The notes below the pieces were generated by a model. It was not told where the DNA came from, ran no database searches, and saw only the letters and a list, made by a program, of their open reading frames with translations. Source: Clostridioides difficile (GTDB taxonomy: Bacteria > Bacillota > Clostridia > Peptostreptococcales > Peptostreptococcaceae). From it: a DNA stretch of 58,436 nt. Positions within the stretch are counted from its first letter, which is position 1, and each line of letters opens with the position of its first letter. The DNA is taken from positions 1 to 58,436 of the forward strand of contig NZ_OEZH01000130.1 of NCBI RefSeq assembly GCF_900243075.1, written 5' to 3'. This document shows positions 34,561-44,659 of this stretch, piece after piece. The translations under genes were made by a program, and so were the position numbers.

Positions 34561-35730
34561 ATGATTAATATAAAAACTCTTTGTTATGAGATAAATGATT
34601 GGGTTATAAATATAAGGAGGGATTTACATAAGACTCCAGAACTTGGGTTAGAAGAATTTCAAACTAAGAAAAAAATTATCAAATATTTAAGTGAAATAGG
34701 TATAAGTTACATTGAATATAAAAATCATACAGGAATAACTGCATATATAAATGTAAATCCAAATTTAGAAACAGTTGCAATAAGAGCTGATATAGATGCC
34801 TTACCTATAACAGAAGAACTTAATTCTTATTATAAATCCATTAATCTTGGTAAAATGCATGCATGTGGTCATGATGCACATACTGCTATTTTACTTGGTG
34901 CTTGTAATATACTATTTAAATTAAAGAATTATCTAAATGTAAACGTAAAATTCTTTTTCCAACCTGCTGAAGAAACTATTGGTGGCGCTCAACTTATGAT
35001 AGAAGATGGATGTCTTGAAAATCCAGATGTAAAATATATATTTGGTCTTCATGTAAATCCTAACATTGATAAAAATCTAATTGAATTAAAATACAACACT
35101 TTAAATGCTTCCACTGACACACTTCGATTAACTGTACATGGTTCAAAATGTCATGGAGCTTATCCACATCAAGGTATTGATGCTATAGTTATATCTGCTC
35201 ATATCATAACAGCTCTACAAACAATCGTTAGTCGCAACACAAACCCTACTGATTCTGTGGTTATTTCTCTAGGAAAAATTGAAGGTGGAATCAAAGAAAA
35301 TATAGTTTGTGATAAGGTCATTATAAAAGGCACCTTGAGAACTTTAACTCAAGAAACTAGAGAGTTTTCAAAAAAACGAATTAGAGAAATTTGTGATTTT
35401 ACTTGTAAAACATTTGGAGGAAGTGTTTCGGTTGAAATTGAGGAGGGTTATCCAGCCCTTATCAATTCAAACAGTCTAGTAGATTATGTTAAGCAAAATG
35501 CTGTAGAATTGCTTGGAGAGGAAAATATTCTTATTAAAGATGTACCTACTCTTGGTGCTGAAGACTTTTCATATTTTCTAAGGTACTGTGAAGGAGCTTT
35601 TTACCATCTTGGTTGTGCAAATCGAGAAAAAAATATTGTTTCTCCTCTGCACACCTCTACTTTTGATATTGATGAAGATTGTCTTATTACTGGTGTTATG
35701 CTTCATGTAAAAAATGTATTATCATTTTAA
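34561..35730 (+). CDS. M20 amidohydrolase (hippurate/IAA-amino-acid hydrolase type)
   Basis: The 389-residue metallopeptidase-like protein has M20D marks: RADIDALPI, MHACGHDAHTAILLG, FQPAEETIGGAQLMI and GAEDFSYF. The family removes acyl or acetyl groups from N-acyl amino acids. The ATG at 34561 is preferred because AGGATG lies 6 bases before it; the ATG at 34552 lies inside this SD. Its specificity is not readable. The divergent neighbour is the LD-carboxypeptidase. Confidence 0.9.
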   Translation: MINIKTLCYEINDWVINIRRDLHKTPELGLEEFQTKKKIIKYLSEIGISYIEYKNHTGITAYINVNPNLETVAIRADIDALPITEELNSYYKSINLGKMHACGHDAHTAILLGACNILFKLKNYLNVNVKFFFQPAEETIGGAQLMIEDGCLENPDVKYIFGLHVNPNIDKNLIELKYNTLNASTDTLRLTVHGSKCHGAYPHQGIDAIVISAHIITALQTIVSRNTNPTDSVVISLGKIEGGIKENIVCDKVIIKGTLRTLTQETREFSKKRIREICDFTCKTFGGSVSVEIEEGYPALINSNSLVDYVKQNAVELLGEENILIKDVPTLGAEDFSYFLRYCEGAFYHLGCANREKNIVSPLHTSTFDIDEDCLITGVMLHVKNVLSF

Positions 35731-35832
35731 TTGTTAATATTTTTATCTATTATTTTTTATATTGACCCTCACATGGTGTCACGCTGTACTATAAAATTAC
35801 AAAAGACAAACCAAATAATTGGAGGTAATATT

Positions 35833-36309
35833 ATGAAAGAAATATTAGTAAATCCTATAGGTAAAATATGTATTCAAGGTGAAGAAGTATTTATTAAATT
35901 AAACAAAAAATACATACCTGCATTAAATGAACTCGATAACTTTAGCCATTTAAATGTATTTTGGTGGGCTGATGGGTTCGATAATCCTGAACTAAGAAGT
36001 ATTTTAGAAACTCCAAAACCTTATAAAAATGGACCAAATGTTATAGGAATATTTGCAACAAGGTCACCTATTAGACCAAATCCAATAGCATTGACTACCG
36101 TACAAATCATCAATATAGACCATGAAAATGGTATAATAAAAATACCATATATTGATGCTAATGATAATAGTCCTGTTATTGACTTAAAACCATATACTCC
36201 AAGCGTTGATAGGGTTGAAAATCCATCAGTTCCTAAATGGTGTAGTCACTGGCCTAAAAGTGTAGAAAAATCAGGAGAATTTGATTGGGAAAATGAATTT
36301 GAGTTTTAA
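35833..36309 (+). CDS. TrmO/TsaA family tRNA methyltransferase
   Basis: The 158-residue protein is a single TsaA-like beta-barrel domain with SHLNVFWWADG, ATRSPIRPNPIALT and YTPSVD, the SAM- and tRNA-binding marks. E. coli TrmO adds the methyl group of m6t6A37 in tRNA-Thr. The short form lacks the C-terminal extension of the E. coli protein. ATG at 35833 follows GGAGGTA by 5 bases; frames farther upstream have no SD. It lies 103 bp after the M20 gene. Confidence 0.8.
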   Translation: MKEILVNPIGKICIQGEEVFIKLNKKYIPALNELDNFSHLNVFWWADGFDNPELRSILETPKPYKNGPNVIGIFATRSPIRPNPIALTTVQIINIDHENGIIKIPYIDANDNSPVIDLKPYTPSVDRVENPSVPKWCSHWPKSVEKSGEFDWENEFEF

Positions 36310-36381
36310 ACTATTTTTCTTTGCTTTCATGGGCTTGTTTTAAAAATAAAAAGTATAACTAAAATAATATATTTAAGTTTT

Positions 36382-36445
36382 GAGAGTTATTCAGCAACTA
36401 TAGAGTGTGCTTTAGCATATTAAGTATAGTTGCTAAATAACTCTC
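36382..36445. terminator. 21-bp stem terminator after the TrmO-like gene
   Basis: Arms 36382-36402 and 36425-36445 pair with one mismatch around a 22-nt loop, followed on the plus strand by TATTTTCTTCTTTTT. Confidence 0.75.
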
Positions 36446-36944
36446 TATTTTCTTCTTTTTATTGATTTATACAAATAAGTGCAATAGATTCTGTAAACAA
36501 TCTAATTTAATCAAAACTTAACCATAAGAAACACCTTCTTTTTTCATTCATTTCAAGTATTTATAGTAATTTTAGATGTTCTAAGTGATATTGGTATCAA
36601 CAAATTATTATAATATATCCTTAATAAATTAAATTTTTCTTCTACTCTACTATTTTATAATAATTAATTTAACTTAAAAATAATACCTAACTATTTTAAC
36701 TATGTTAAACTAGTAAATGTAACCACTTATATGTTACAATTTTATATAAATATTATATATAAAAAATTAGATAAATAGATGACACCTAGTGTTATATTTT
36801 TTAATACCAATTTAGTTATTTTTCAGTTACAGATTTAATAATAATTAATAGTAAGACATAATATTTTTATGCCCTCTATTGATTATGTATTATTTCCTGT
36901 TATCTGTTATTATCATTAATAATAAACGTAAGGGGGTATATATT
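36446..36944. other. Gene-free stretch upstream of the D-aminopeptidase gene
   Basis: About 500 bp of AT-rich DNA with no convincing frame. It must hold the promoter of the peptidase gene. I see no clear -35/-10 pair and no stable RNA fold. Confidence 0.5.
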
Positions 36945-37739
36945 ATGAAATTGTATTTAAGTGCTGATATAGAAGGGACTTGTGGTATTGTAAATTGGGA
37001 TGAAACAAAACTTGAATGTGAATTTTCACAACACTACAGAACACAGATGAGTAAAGAAATAGCAGCTGCATGTGATGGAGCTACTCAATCTGGTATGCAT
37101 GAGATACTCGTCAAAGATGCACATGATAGTGGTAGAAATATTAATCCAAATATTCTACCTGAAAATGTTAAAATACTTAGAGGATGGACTAAAGACCCAC
37201 TAGTTATGATGGCTGGAATTGATGAAAGCTTTGATGCATGTATATTCACTGGTTATCATTCTGGAGCTACTTGTAATGGTAATCCTCTTTCTCATACCAT
37301 GGATATTGATTATGACTATTTTAAAATAAATGATGAAATAGCATCTGAATTTACTATAAATGCTTATATTGCTGCATACTATAATATCCCTGTAGCATTT
37401 TTAAGTGGAGATGAAATGCTTTGTGAGAGTGCAAAAAAATTAAATCCAAATATAGTCACTGTGCCTGTGTCAAATGGAATTGGAAATGGTTCAATTTCAA
37501 TACATCCAAATCTTGCACTAAAAAAAATAGAGAAGGGTGTTAAAAAGTCTTTATCTGGAGATTTATCTAGACATTTAATAAAATTACCAGATAAATTTAA
37601 AATAGAAATAAAATTTAGAGAACATTACAAAGCTTTTAAAGCATCTTTTTACCCAAATATGAAGAAAATAGATTCTCAAACAATACTATTTGAAACAGAA
37701 GACTATTATGAGTTTTTAAGAATGTTATTATTTATATAA
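36945..37739 (+). CDS. M55 D-aminopeptidase (DppA-like)
   Basis: The 264-residue enzyme begins MKLYLSADIEGTCGI, with the zinc Asp/Glu pair in DIEGT, then KDAHDSGRNI and FTGYHSGAT with the His ligands. B. subtilis DppA releases D-Ala from D-amino-acid peptides. SD AAGGGGG precedes the ATG; the upstream frame from 36879 has no SD. The YrvL-like gene follows after 9 bp, so both are probably on one transcript. Confidence 0.9.
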   Translation: MKLYLSADIEGTCGIVNWDETKLECEFSQHYRTQMSKEIAAACDGATQSGMHEILVKDAHDSGRNINPNILPENVKILRGWTKDPLVMMAGIDESFDACIFTGYHSGATCNGNPLSHTMDIDYDYFKINDEIASEFTINAYIAAYYNIPVAFLSGDEMLCESAKKLNPNIVTVPVSNGIGNGSISIHPNLALKKIEKGVKKSLSGDLSRHLIKLPDKFKIEIKFREHYKAFKASFYPNMKKIDSQTILFETEDYYEFLRMLLFI

Positions 37740-37748
37740 ATTAAGGAG

Positions 37749-38192
37749 TTGATTAAGATAAGTAATAAAAGAAGAATTCCTTTAGGCGAATTTATTTCTG
37801 TATTTTTATTTTTTGCTGTTTTTTTTGGTATAACTTTTTGTATTTTCACGGTTATAGGAATTGGCTTCTTATCATTCTTAGGATTTGAATATAAATCTCT
37901 TGGAGCTGTACTAATTTTCTTTTTAATATATTTTTGTATAACTACTCCAATTGATTTTCTATGCACTACTATTTTAGATATATTCAGATATGTAAACAAA
38001 TTACCATACTCAATATATAAAATTTGCGAATTTATAATTGATTTTATACTAACTTTTCTAGCTATGAACATAATTGATACATTTATGGATTCAGTAATGA
38101 TTCCTCTAAGTACAGAAATCTTATTTGCTTTACTTTCTTATCTTTTATCCGAATGTATGGATTTTTTTGATAGGGATAAGAAAAAACCTTAA
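37749..38192 (+). CDS. YrvL-family membrane protein
   Basis: The roughly 147-residue protein has four membrane segments (FISVFLFFAVFFGITFCIF, SLGAVLIFFLIYFCITTPI, FIIDFILTFLAMNIIDTFMD and a short last one). It resembles YrvL, a B. subtilis regulator linked to lipoteichoic-acid synthesis. The start is unclear: TTG at 37749 directly abuts the SD AAGGAG, leaving no spacing. ATT at 37752 or ATA at 37758 would give better spacing but are rare start codons. It follows the D-aminopeptidase by 9 bp. Confidence 0.7.
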   Translation: MIKISNKRRIPLGEFISVFLFFAVFFGITFCIFTVIGIGFLSFLGFEYKSLGAVLIFFLIYFCITTPIDFLCTTILDIFRYVNKLPYSIYKICEFIIDFILTFLAMNIIDTFMDSVMIPLSTEILFALLSYLLSECMDFFDRDKKKP

Positions 38193-38194
38193 AA

Positions 38195-38258
38195 AAAGAT
38201 AGATTTTTTAATAGAACACATCTTTTGTATTTCTATTACCTAATCTATCTTTATTTTA
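38195..38258. terminator. Terminator between convergent genes
   Basis: AAAGATAGATT (38195-38205) pairs with 38242-38252, with a second small ATAGAA/TTCTAT pair inside, followed by ATTTTATTT. Confidence 0.7.
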
Positions 38259-38277
38259 TTTAACAAGTTTTTCTTAA

Positions 38278-39564
38278 TTAAAATATAGTTTCTTCTATCT
38301 CTCTAGTCATTTGTTTGGCATTATCAAAAAATTCTTCTATATATACTACCTCATCACTAACTCTTGCATATTCAGCTGCAAATGCCATTACATGACTTTG
38401 TATCGCTTCTTTTGCTGCTACTTTACCTTTCTCTAGTTCTTTACTAGAAACTAATTTAATAAATTCAGCTATAAGATTTCTATCGTATTCTTCTACCCTG
38501 TTCTGTTGATTTGATGGACTTATAACTATCTCTTCATTTTTTCCAAATTCTTTAATCCTTATTTCATTTTTATTTAAGTCTCCACCAACTTCACCATGAC
38601 TAAACATCAACTTTATAGTTCTTCCATTTTCTTTAGTAAATGCACATAAATTAAAAGTGGCTGTCACTCCATTTTCAAACTGTAATATATTTACCATATT
38701 ATCTACAACATTATTATCACATCTATAAACACATCTTCCATATGGGCTTGTCTTAAGTATATTTAATAGATTCTCTTTAGTTGGATTTATATGAACAGCT
38801 CTATTTATACTTCTATCTTTTTCTAGATAAATTCTCTTTGCTGAATATGGGCATTTTTTTTCGACTAAACACTGAAGACAATTTTGTGCCATCTCTCCAC
38901 TAGCATTTTGGTTATTAAGATGCTTTAAACTTCCAAATGCAGATATTTTTTTACATCTACTTCCTACTAAATATAATAAAATATCCATATCATGACAGCT
39001 TTTAGCTAAAATTAAAGGGCTTGTTTCATTGCTATTTCTCCAATTCCCTCTAGTAAAGCTATGTGCAAAATGCCAATATCCTATATTTTCATTGTACTGT
39101 ATACTAACAAGTTCTCCTAACTTTTTACTTTCTACAATCTCTTTTAACTTATTATAAAATGGAGAATATCTAAGTACATGACAAATCATAAAAATCTTAT
39201 CTTTATACTTATCACACAAATCATTTATATGTACCAAACCATCCAAACTGTTAGACATTGGCTTTTCTAATAATATGTGATAACCTTTTTCAAGAGCTAG
39301 TTTTGCTACATCATAATGTCTATCATCATTTGTAGCTATTATTACTGCATCTGCCATCTTGTCCTGTTTAAAAAAGTCTTCTAAAGTTTCAAATACATTT
39401 TTACTATCTAGGTTATATTTTTGTGTAAATAGTTCTCGTCTTCCTTTTTTAGGTTCTGCTACAGCAACTATTTCACATACATCAGAATTTTCATAAATAT
39501 ATGGAGCATATGCATATGTTCCTCTATTACCTGCTCCAATCACAGCAACTTTCACTTTTTCCAT
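38278..39564 (-). CDS. Gfo/Idh/MocA-family oxidoreductase
   Basis: The 428-residue protein has an N-terminal Rossmann fold (VAVIGAGNRGTYAYAPYI) and the family motif HILLEKPMSN, then a C-terminal substrate domain with SCHDMDILLYLVG. The inner cysteines (CLQCLVEKKCPYS, YGRCVYRCDN) occur in a subgroup of larger members. The family oxidises sugars or polyols with NAD(P); here the substrate is unknown. It stands alone with SD AAAGGGGATAAA before its ATG. Confidence 0.88.
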   Translation of the reverse strand: MEKVKVAVIGAGNRGTYAYAPYIYENSDVCEIVAVAEPKKGRRELFTQKYNLDSKNVFETLEDFFKQDKMADAVIIATNDDRHYDVAKLALEKGYHILLEKPMSNSLDGLVHINDLCDKYKDKIFMICHVLRYSPFYNKLKEIVESKKLGELVSIQYNENIGYWHFAHSFTRGNWRNSNETSPLILAKSCHDMDILLYLVGSRCKKISAFGSLKHLNNQNASGEMAQNCLQCLVEKKCPYSAKRIYLEKDRSINRAVHINPTKENLLNILKTSPYGRCVYRCDNNVVDNMVNILQFENGVTATFNLCAFTKENGRTIKLMFSHGEVGGDLNKNEIRIKEFGKNEEIVISPSNQQNRVEEYDRNLIAEFIKLVSSKELEKGKVAAKEAIQSHVMAFAAEYARVSDEVVYIEEFFDNAKQMTREIEETIF

Positions 39565-39774
39565 ACTTTAATTTATCCCCTTTATATTATTTATACTACT
39601 CTATTATAGTCTATTTTTATAGACATTTGGATATTTTTAATAAAAGAAACAGCAGTTATAATTTTTCAGTTTTAACTGCTGTTATAAGTCAATATATCAA
39701 ACATTTTAACTCAATTTTCTTTAATACAAAGACTTAAATATTCAATATAAATTATAAGAACACTTTTATCTAGC

Positions 39775-40665
39775 TTACTTCTTCTTTTCTTTATCTAATT
39801 TATCTAATTTCTTATTGTATAAAAACATATAAAAAGCTGCTGAAAATACTATTAAATATCCAACAACACTTAACATATCTGGATAAACATTGAATAAGAA
39901 TATACTTAAAATTGCTGAAAAGATTATATTACTATAGTCAAATATAGAAATTTCCTTAGCAGGTGCATACTTATATGCTAAAGTTATTCCAAATTGACCT
40001 AGACTTGCAAATACTCCACCTAGTAATAGATATATAAGTTGCATAAGAGTCATTGGTTCGTATACTGCAAAAGCAATTGGTCCTACAGTAATTAATGAAA
40101 AAACTGAAAAGAAAAATACGATTGTGTAGTAATCTTCTCTATCTCCAAGAACTCTTAAACAAGTATATGCCATTGCTGCAAATACAGCTCCTGCAATTCC
40201 TCCAAGATATGGAATTACTTCTACACTAAATGTTGGTTTTATTATGAATAAAGCTCCTATAAATGCAATTATAATAGCTCCTATCTGCTTTACATTTATT
40301 TTTTCTTTTAGAGCAATTGCACAAAATATAACTACAAGGAATGGACTCATTTTATTTAGCATGTTTGCATCTGAAAGCATCAACCTGTCAATTGCATAAT
40401 AGTTAAATATTACTCCTAGAGTTCCAAATATTGACCTATATAAAAGTACTTTTAAATTTTCTTTTTTACCAGTTAGACTACCTTTGTGTTTTATGATAAG
40501 CCAAAAAGCTATTACAGCTGATACTAGATTTCTAAAGAACACTTTTTGAAAACTTGGTAAATCTCCAGCTAGTTTTACAAATGCAGACATCATTGCAAAG
40601 CCAAGAGCTGATGCTATTATAAACATTATACCCTTTATTCTATTTGATTTGATTGTACTACTCAT
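39775..40665 (-). CDS. EamA/DMT-family transporter
   Basis: The 296-residue protein has ten membrane segments in two EamA repeats (GIMFIIASALGFAMMSAFVK; GGIAGAVFAAMAYTCLRVLG). The QKVFFRNLVSA stretch is typical of this subgroup. The C-terminus is lysine-rich (KKLDKLDKEKKK). It is likely to export a metabolite; the substrate is not known. SD AGAGGT precedes the ATG. It is not a close copy of the sigma-54-controlled EamA protein at 14564. Confidence 0.87.
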   Translation of the reverse strand: MSSTIKSNRIKGIMFIIASALGFAMMSAFVKLAGDLPSFQKVFFRNLVSAVIAFWLIIKHKGSLTGKKENLKVLLYRSIFGTLGVIFNYYAIDRLMLSDANMLNKMSPFLVVIFCAIALKEKINVKQIGAIIIAFIGALFIIKPTFSVEVIPYLGGIAGAVFAAMAYTCLRVLGDREDYYTIVFFFSVFSLITVGPIAFAVYEPMTLMQLIYLLLGGVFASLGQFGITLAYKYAPAKEISIFDYSNIIFSAILSIFLFNVYPDMLSVVGYLIVFSAAFYMFLYNKKLDKLDKEKKK

Positions 40666-40962
40666 ATTTACCTCTTTTCTATATAAATATATAAAGCTGT
40701 ATTTATTAATTAAAGACTTAGACTTTATACATTAAATAATAATTATCTAAATATTCCAATTTATACTATAATTAAAAGTGTAAATTATGTCAAGTAACTA
40801 ATAAATCTTTTCAATTAATAACAATAATAATTATAGTTAAAAAGTTATATGTTTTTATGGATTATTATCAGAATATATAATATAATTTTATATAGTATAG
40901 ACTTTTTTTAATTTATTATTTAGATTTTTAATAGATTTTTTAATTATGGAGGTATTTAAAAT

Positions 40963-41307
40963 ATGGAAATAAAAAGATATGAAGGAACTGGAAGAATGAG
41001 TAGAGCTGTAGTTCATAACAATACAGTTTATTTATGTGGACAAACTCATGCTGAAGGCGGAATAATTGAACAAACTACTGAAGTTTTAGCTAAAATAGAA
41101 GATTTATTGAACAAATACGGTTCAGATAAACAACACTTACTATCTGTTACTATTTATTTAAGAGATATGAAAGATTTTGAAGCTATGAACTCTGTTTGGG
41201 ATGCTTGGGTTGAAAAAGGATTTGAGCCTGCTAGAGCTTGTGTTGAAGCTAGACTTGCTAGAGAACATTTATTAGTTGAAATGAGCGTTGTTGCAGCTAC
41301 AAAATAA
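40963..41307 (+). CDS. RidA-family protein
   Basis: The 114-residue protein is a single YjgF/RidA domain: [28 protein letters not shown] and [11 protein letters not shown] with the Arg that contacts substrate in deaminating members. RidA enzymes hydrolyse reactive enamine/imine intermediates. The N-terminal extension is short and it belongs to the archetype-like group II form by look. SD GGAGGTA is 8 bases before the ATG. It is monocistronic, with a 297-bp gene-free stretch upstream in which I see nothing else. Confidence 0.88.
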   Translation: MEIKRYEGTGRMSRAVVHNNTVYLCGQTHAEGGIIEQTTEVLAKIEDLLNKYGSDKQHLLSVTIYLRDMKDFEAMNSVWDAWVEKGFEPARACVEARLAREHLLVEMSVVAATK

Positions 41308-41320
41308 TGAGGCTAAAGAA

Positions 41321-41356
41321 TAAGAGGCTGTCTCAAATATAGAGATAAGCCTCTTA
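41321..41356. terminator. Terminator of ridA-like gene, hairpin repeat family
   Basis: TAAGAGGCT (41321-41329) pairs with AGCCTCTTA (41348-41356). Stem and loop match the hairpin at 25854-25890 in the opposite orientation, so this is an interspersed hairpin sequence. Confidence 0.7.
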
Positions 41357-41371
41357 TTAATACATATAAAC

Positions 41372-43468
41372 TTATTTATTTTCTATTGGCAATATTAATC
41401 TAGATGGATATTTACCTCCATGATAAATTGTATTCTTTGCTTCTATATACTCAGTACTATTGTAACCATCTGTTGTGTTACTATTTTGGAAAATAAAGTT
41501 TTTAGCACTAGATGTTATGTCTAGTCTAATTTTATGACCAACTTTAAATGTATTTGATATTTTTGAGGTTATAATCGTAAACTTATAAATCTCTCCTTCT
41601 TCCATAAACTCTGACTTATAAAAACCATTTCTAAATCTAGCACTAAGTATACCGTCAGCTAATTTAATTGAATTTCCATCTAAATCTACATCCATAATTT
41701 TTATAACCCAGTCAGTATCTCTGGCAGAACTTGATGCAAAGAACTCTAACTTTATATCACCTGTTATAGTAAATTCTTCGCTAAAAACATCTGATGTATA
41801 ACACAACATGTCACTTCTTTTTTCCAAATCCTTGTAGTTGTTTGGGACACCAACTTCATTTTCTGACATATCAATTAGTTGTATTGATGGGTCTTTTGGA
41901 TTATATATATAACTATCACACTTTTCTTCTAAAGCCCTATCAAATACTAATTTTCCATTTCCCAAAGATGTATTAGCATCTCCATCACTCATTAGATACA
42001 TACTTTTATCAATTTTTTTTGTTATTGGCCAATTTGCTTCTGTCTTCCACTCATTAGAACCTACAGAGTAATACTCTATCGAAGCAGTCTTATCTATATT
42101 ATTTTCTATACCTTTTAAATATTTATCGAACCATAATAGATAATTATAATCCAAATCATATCTTAATGAATTATTTCCCAAAGAAATACCATTTATATCT
42201 CTTAAAGTATTTGAATTGTGCATCCATGGACCTAGAATAGCCTTTCTCTTTCCTTTTTCATAATCCTTTATAACATCTAAGGCCTCTGTCGTTCCCATAC
42301 CATTATCATCATACCACCCAGATATAACCAACGCAGGTACATTTATTTTTTCTTTTTGTAGATGCCAATCCATCATATCCCAGTATTCATCTTTTTCTAC
42401 TCTCTTTAGCCATTCTTCCAGAAATTCAATTCTATATCCAAGAGCTTCAACAGGTATATTCTCTATTGGTCTTATATTTAAAACATCATCCCAGTCATTT
42501 CTTACCATTTTACTTCTATCAACTTTATTTCTTGATACCATAAATGCCCATGCAAGCATACCAGAGACAAAAGCTCCTCCTTTTCTTGGTATATCAATAA
42601 AAGGGCTTCCTGATGTTACTATACTAACCAAAGCCTTAAGATGCTTGTTACTTGAAGATGCAGCTGCCCATTGAACATAACCAAGATATGATGCTCCAAG
42701 CATTCCAACTATTCCATCTGACCAATCTTGTGATACTATCCAATTTATAGTACTATCTCCATCTTCTTTCTCATGAATCATAGGTTCCCACTTACCTTCT
42801 GATTCATTTCTTCCCCTAACATCCTGTATTACAACAACATATCCTCTTTGTACATATTTATAATATATTTCTTTATCATTTTCTTTTCCATATGGGGTCC
42901 TCATAAGTATTGTTGGTGCTTTTTTAGTAGAATCTACAAAATTAGGAAGATATACATCTGTAGAAAGTCTTATTCCATCTTTCATATCAATCATATAATT
43001 TCCAACAAATTTTATAGAATATATCTCCTCGTTTTTATGAGTTTTCTTCCATTCTTTTAATATAGTATAATCCTCATATCCATCCATAATTAATATAGTA
43101 CAAGTTTCTCTAGACAAACAGATAAAACCGACTATTTTATTATCCACAACAATTATATCTAGTGGAAACTTTTTATTTCTTTGAACCCATATGTATTCAT
43201 TAAGCTTAGAGTATGTTTCTCCCAATTTATTTATAACTCTGTCTTTATCTGTGTTCACTAAACTTTCAGTATATACATCAAAGTTATCAAATAAAAATTT
43301 TAAATCTATTTTTGTAAGATTTAAATAGTATGTATTTTCTTCTGTATCTATTTGTTTTAAGCTTTCTATTTTATTTGTAAAAGGATTCAATTTTTCAAGT
43401 AACAAATTATCATCAAAGATTACATTTCCACTATATAATCCAGATATATATAACTTAAATTTTGCCAA
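41372..43468 (-). CDS. CocE/NonD-family hydrolase (X-Pro dipeptidyl-peptidase-like)
   Basis: The 698-residue protein has an alpha/beta-hydrolase with nucleophile in GMLGASYLGYVQW, Asp in ISGWYDDNGM and His in LGPWMHN, followed by the C-terminal jelly-roll domain of S15/CocE enzymes (DWVIKIMDVDLDG). An extra N-terminal region of about 150 residues precedes the hydrolase. It starts with TTG, 6 bases after GGAGGTG. It is the last gene of a three-gene unit with a DUF819 permease and a dipeptide epimerase, which suggests a peptide substrate. There is no signal peptide. Confidence 0.87.
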   Translation of the reverse strand: MAKFKLYISGLYSGNVIFDDNLLLEKLNPFTNKIESLKQIDTEENTYYLNLTKIDLKFLFDNFDVYTESLVNTDKDRVINKLGETYSKLNEYIWVQRNKKFPLDIIVVDNKIVGFICLSRETCTILIMDGYEDYTILKEWKKTHKNEEIYSIKFVGNYMIDMKDGIRLSTDVYLPNFVDSTKKAPTILMRTPYGKENDKEIYYKYVQRGYVVVIQDVRGRNESEGKWEPMIHEKEDGDSTINWIVSQDWSDGIVGMLGASYLGYVQWAAASSSNKHLKALVSIVTSGSPFIDIPRKGGAFVSGMLAWAFMVSRNKVDRSKMVRNDWDDVLNIRPIENIPVEALGYRIEFLEEWLKRVEKDEYWDMMDWHLQKEKINVPALVISGWYDDNGMGTTEALDVIKDYEKGKRKAILGPWMHNSNTLRDINGISLGNNSLRYDLDYNYLLWFDKYLKGIENNIDKTASIEYYSVGSNEWKTEANWPITKKIDKSMYLMSDGDANTSLGNGKLVFDRALEEKCDSYIYNPKDPSIQLIDMSENEVGVPNNYKDLEKRSDMLCYTSDVFSEEFTITGDIKLEFFASSSARDTDWVIKIMDVDLDGNSIKLADGILSARFRNGFYKSEFMEEGEIYKFTIITSKISNTFKVGHKIRLDITSSAKNFIFQNSNTTDGYNSTEYIEAKNTIYHGGKYPSRLILPIENK

Positions 43469-43480
43469 TTAAAGCACCTC

Positions 43481-44641
43481 CTATAATCCTATAGCCATCT
43501 TTATTGCATATGCCACTGAGATACCTGCATAATTTCCTAATACTCCACCAATTACTCCCATGACGACTGCTACACTTACAAGTGAATTCCATTTTGCAGA
43601 AGCAGCTACTAAAGCTGACGTAGGACCATCAGCAATTGCTCCTACTATAGAAAGTATTACATATTGATACTTTATCTTTAAAAGTCTAGTTATACATAAA
43701 TGGAAAACAAATGAAGCAAAAATTATACTAAAACAGTAAAGTGTTATGGTAAAAGTTGAGCCTAAAAACTCTTTTATATCTACTGAAAAACCTATAGTAC
43801 ATAAAAAGAATAATGCAACAAATAATCCTAAATCTAAATTTCCCTTTAATTTCTTTACTGGCTTTAATTGAGCAATTATAATTGAAATTGTTGTGACTAA
43901 AAGAATTCTTGCTGCACTACTAAAACTTGAATTAAAATATCCAGCAAGTATTGTTGCAACCTCTGTAACAACAAAACCTATAGCCAACATCCAAGCAATA
44001 TCTTTAATACTCCATTCTTTTGACTCCATAAATTCTTCATTCTTACAATCCTCTAATTCCGATTCTTCTACATGATATGGCCAAAGTTTTTTAAACTTCT
44101 TTGAATTTTTTAGTATAGCTGGTAGAGCAAACATAAATATCAATGTTGGTACTCCAATTACATAATCTGCTGCATTTGCAGCAGCAAGAGTCTGTCTACT
44201 TACATTAAGACCTGTTCCAATGGCTGTAAGATTAGCACTTCCTCCAGTATATGTACCCACAAACATTCCAGCAACTTTCCAACCTTCTGATATTTTTTCT
44301 GCAAATACTAGTCCAAATAAAAATGCCATAATACTTACAGTTATTACTGCTACAAAAATTGCAATCAAGGGTTCTCTTGATAACTTTGTCATTTCTTTTA
44401 AATCAACACTCATCAGCATTATAGTCATAGAAACTGGAATAGCATATGTAGAAATAGTTCCATATAACTCAGTACTTACTGGTACTACTTTTAAGTTTGA
44501 AAGTATTATTCCCATTATGATTATTGTAAGTGCTGGTCCTAAGCTTTTAATGGCTTTGTATCTTTGTAAGTAAAAACCTAATGCAATCATTGATGTCATT
44601 ACAGCAAGTATACTACCTGGATTTGAAAAAAGTGTATTCAT
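43481..44641 (-). CDS. DUF819-family membrane protein
   Basis: The 386-residue protein has about ten membrane segments, with GMFVGTYTGGSANLTAIGTGL and its later counterpart SIVGAIADGPTSALVAASAKW as the family marks. DUF819 (YjcL-like) proteins are uncharacterised permeases. It lies 12 bp before the CocE-type gene and 18 bp after the epimerase gene, so it may carry the dipeptide these enzymes process. That role is inference. Confidence 0.82.
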   Translation of the reverse strand: MNTLFSNPGSILAVMTSMIALGFYLQRYKAIKSLGPALTIIIMGIILSNLKVVPVSTELYGTISTYAIPVSMTIMLMSVDLKEMTKLSREPLIAIFVAVITVSIMAFLFGLVFAEKISEGWKVAGMFVGTYTGGSANLTAIGTGLNVSRQTLAAANAADYVIGVPTLIFMFALPAILKNSKKFKKLWPYHVEESELEDCKNEEFMESKEWSIKDIAWMLAIGFVVTEVATILAGYFNSSFSSAARILLVTTISIIIAQLKPVKKLKGNLDLGLFVALFFLCTIGFSVDIKEFLGSTFTITLYCFSIIFASFVFHLCITRLLKIKYQYVILSIVGAIADGPTSALVAASAKWNSLVSVAVVMGVIGGVLGNYAGISVAYAIKMAIGL

Positions 44642-44659
44642 ATTTAACCTCCAATTTTA

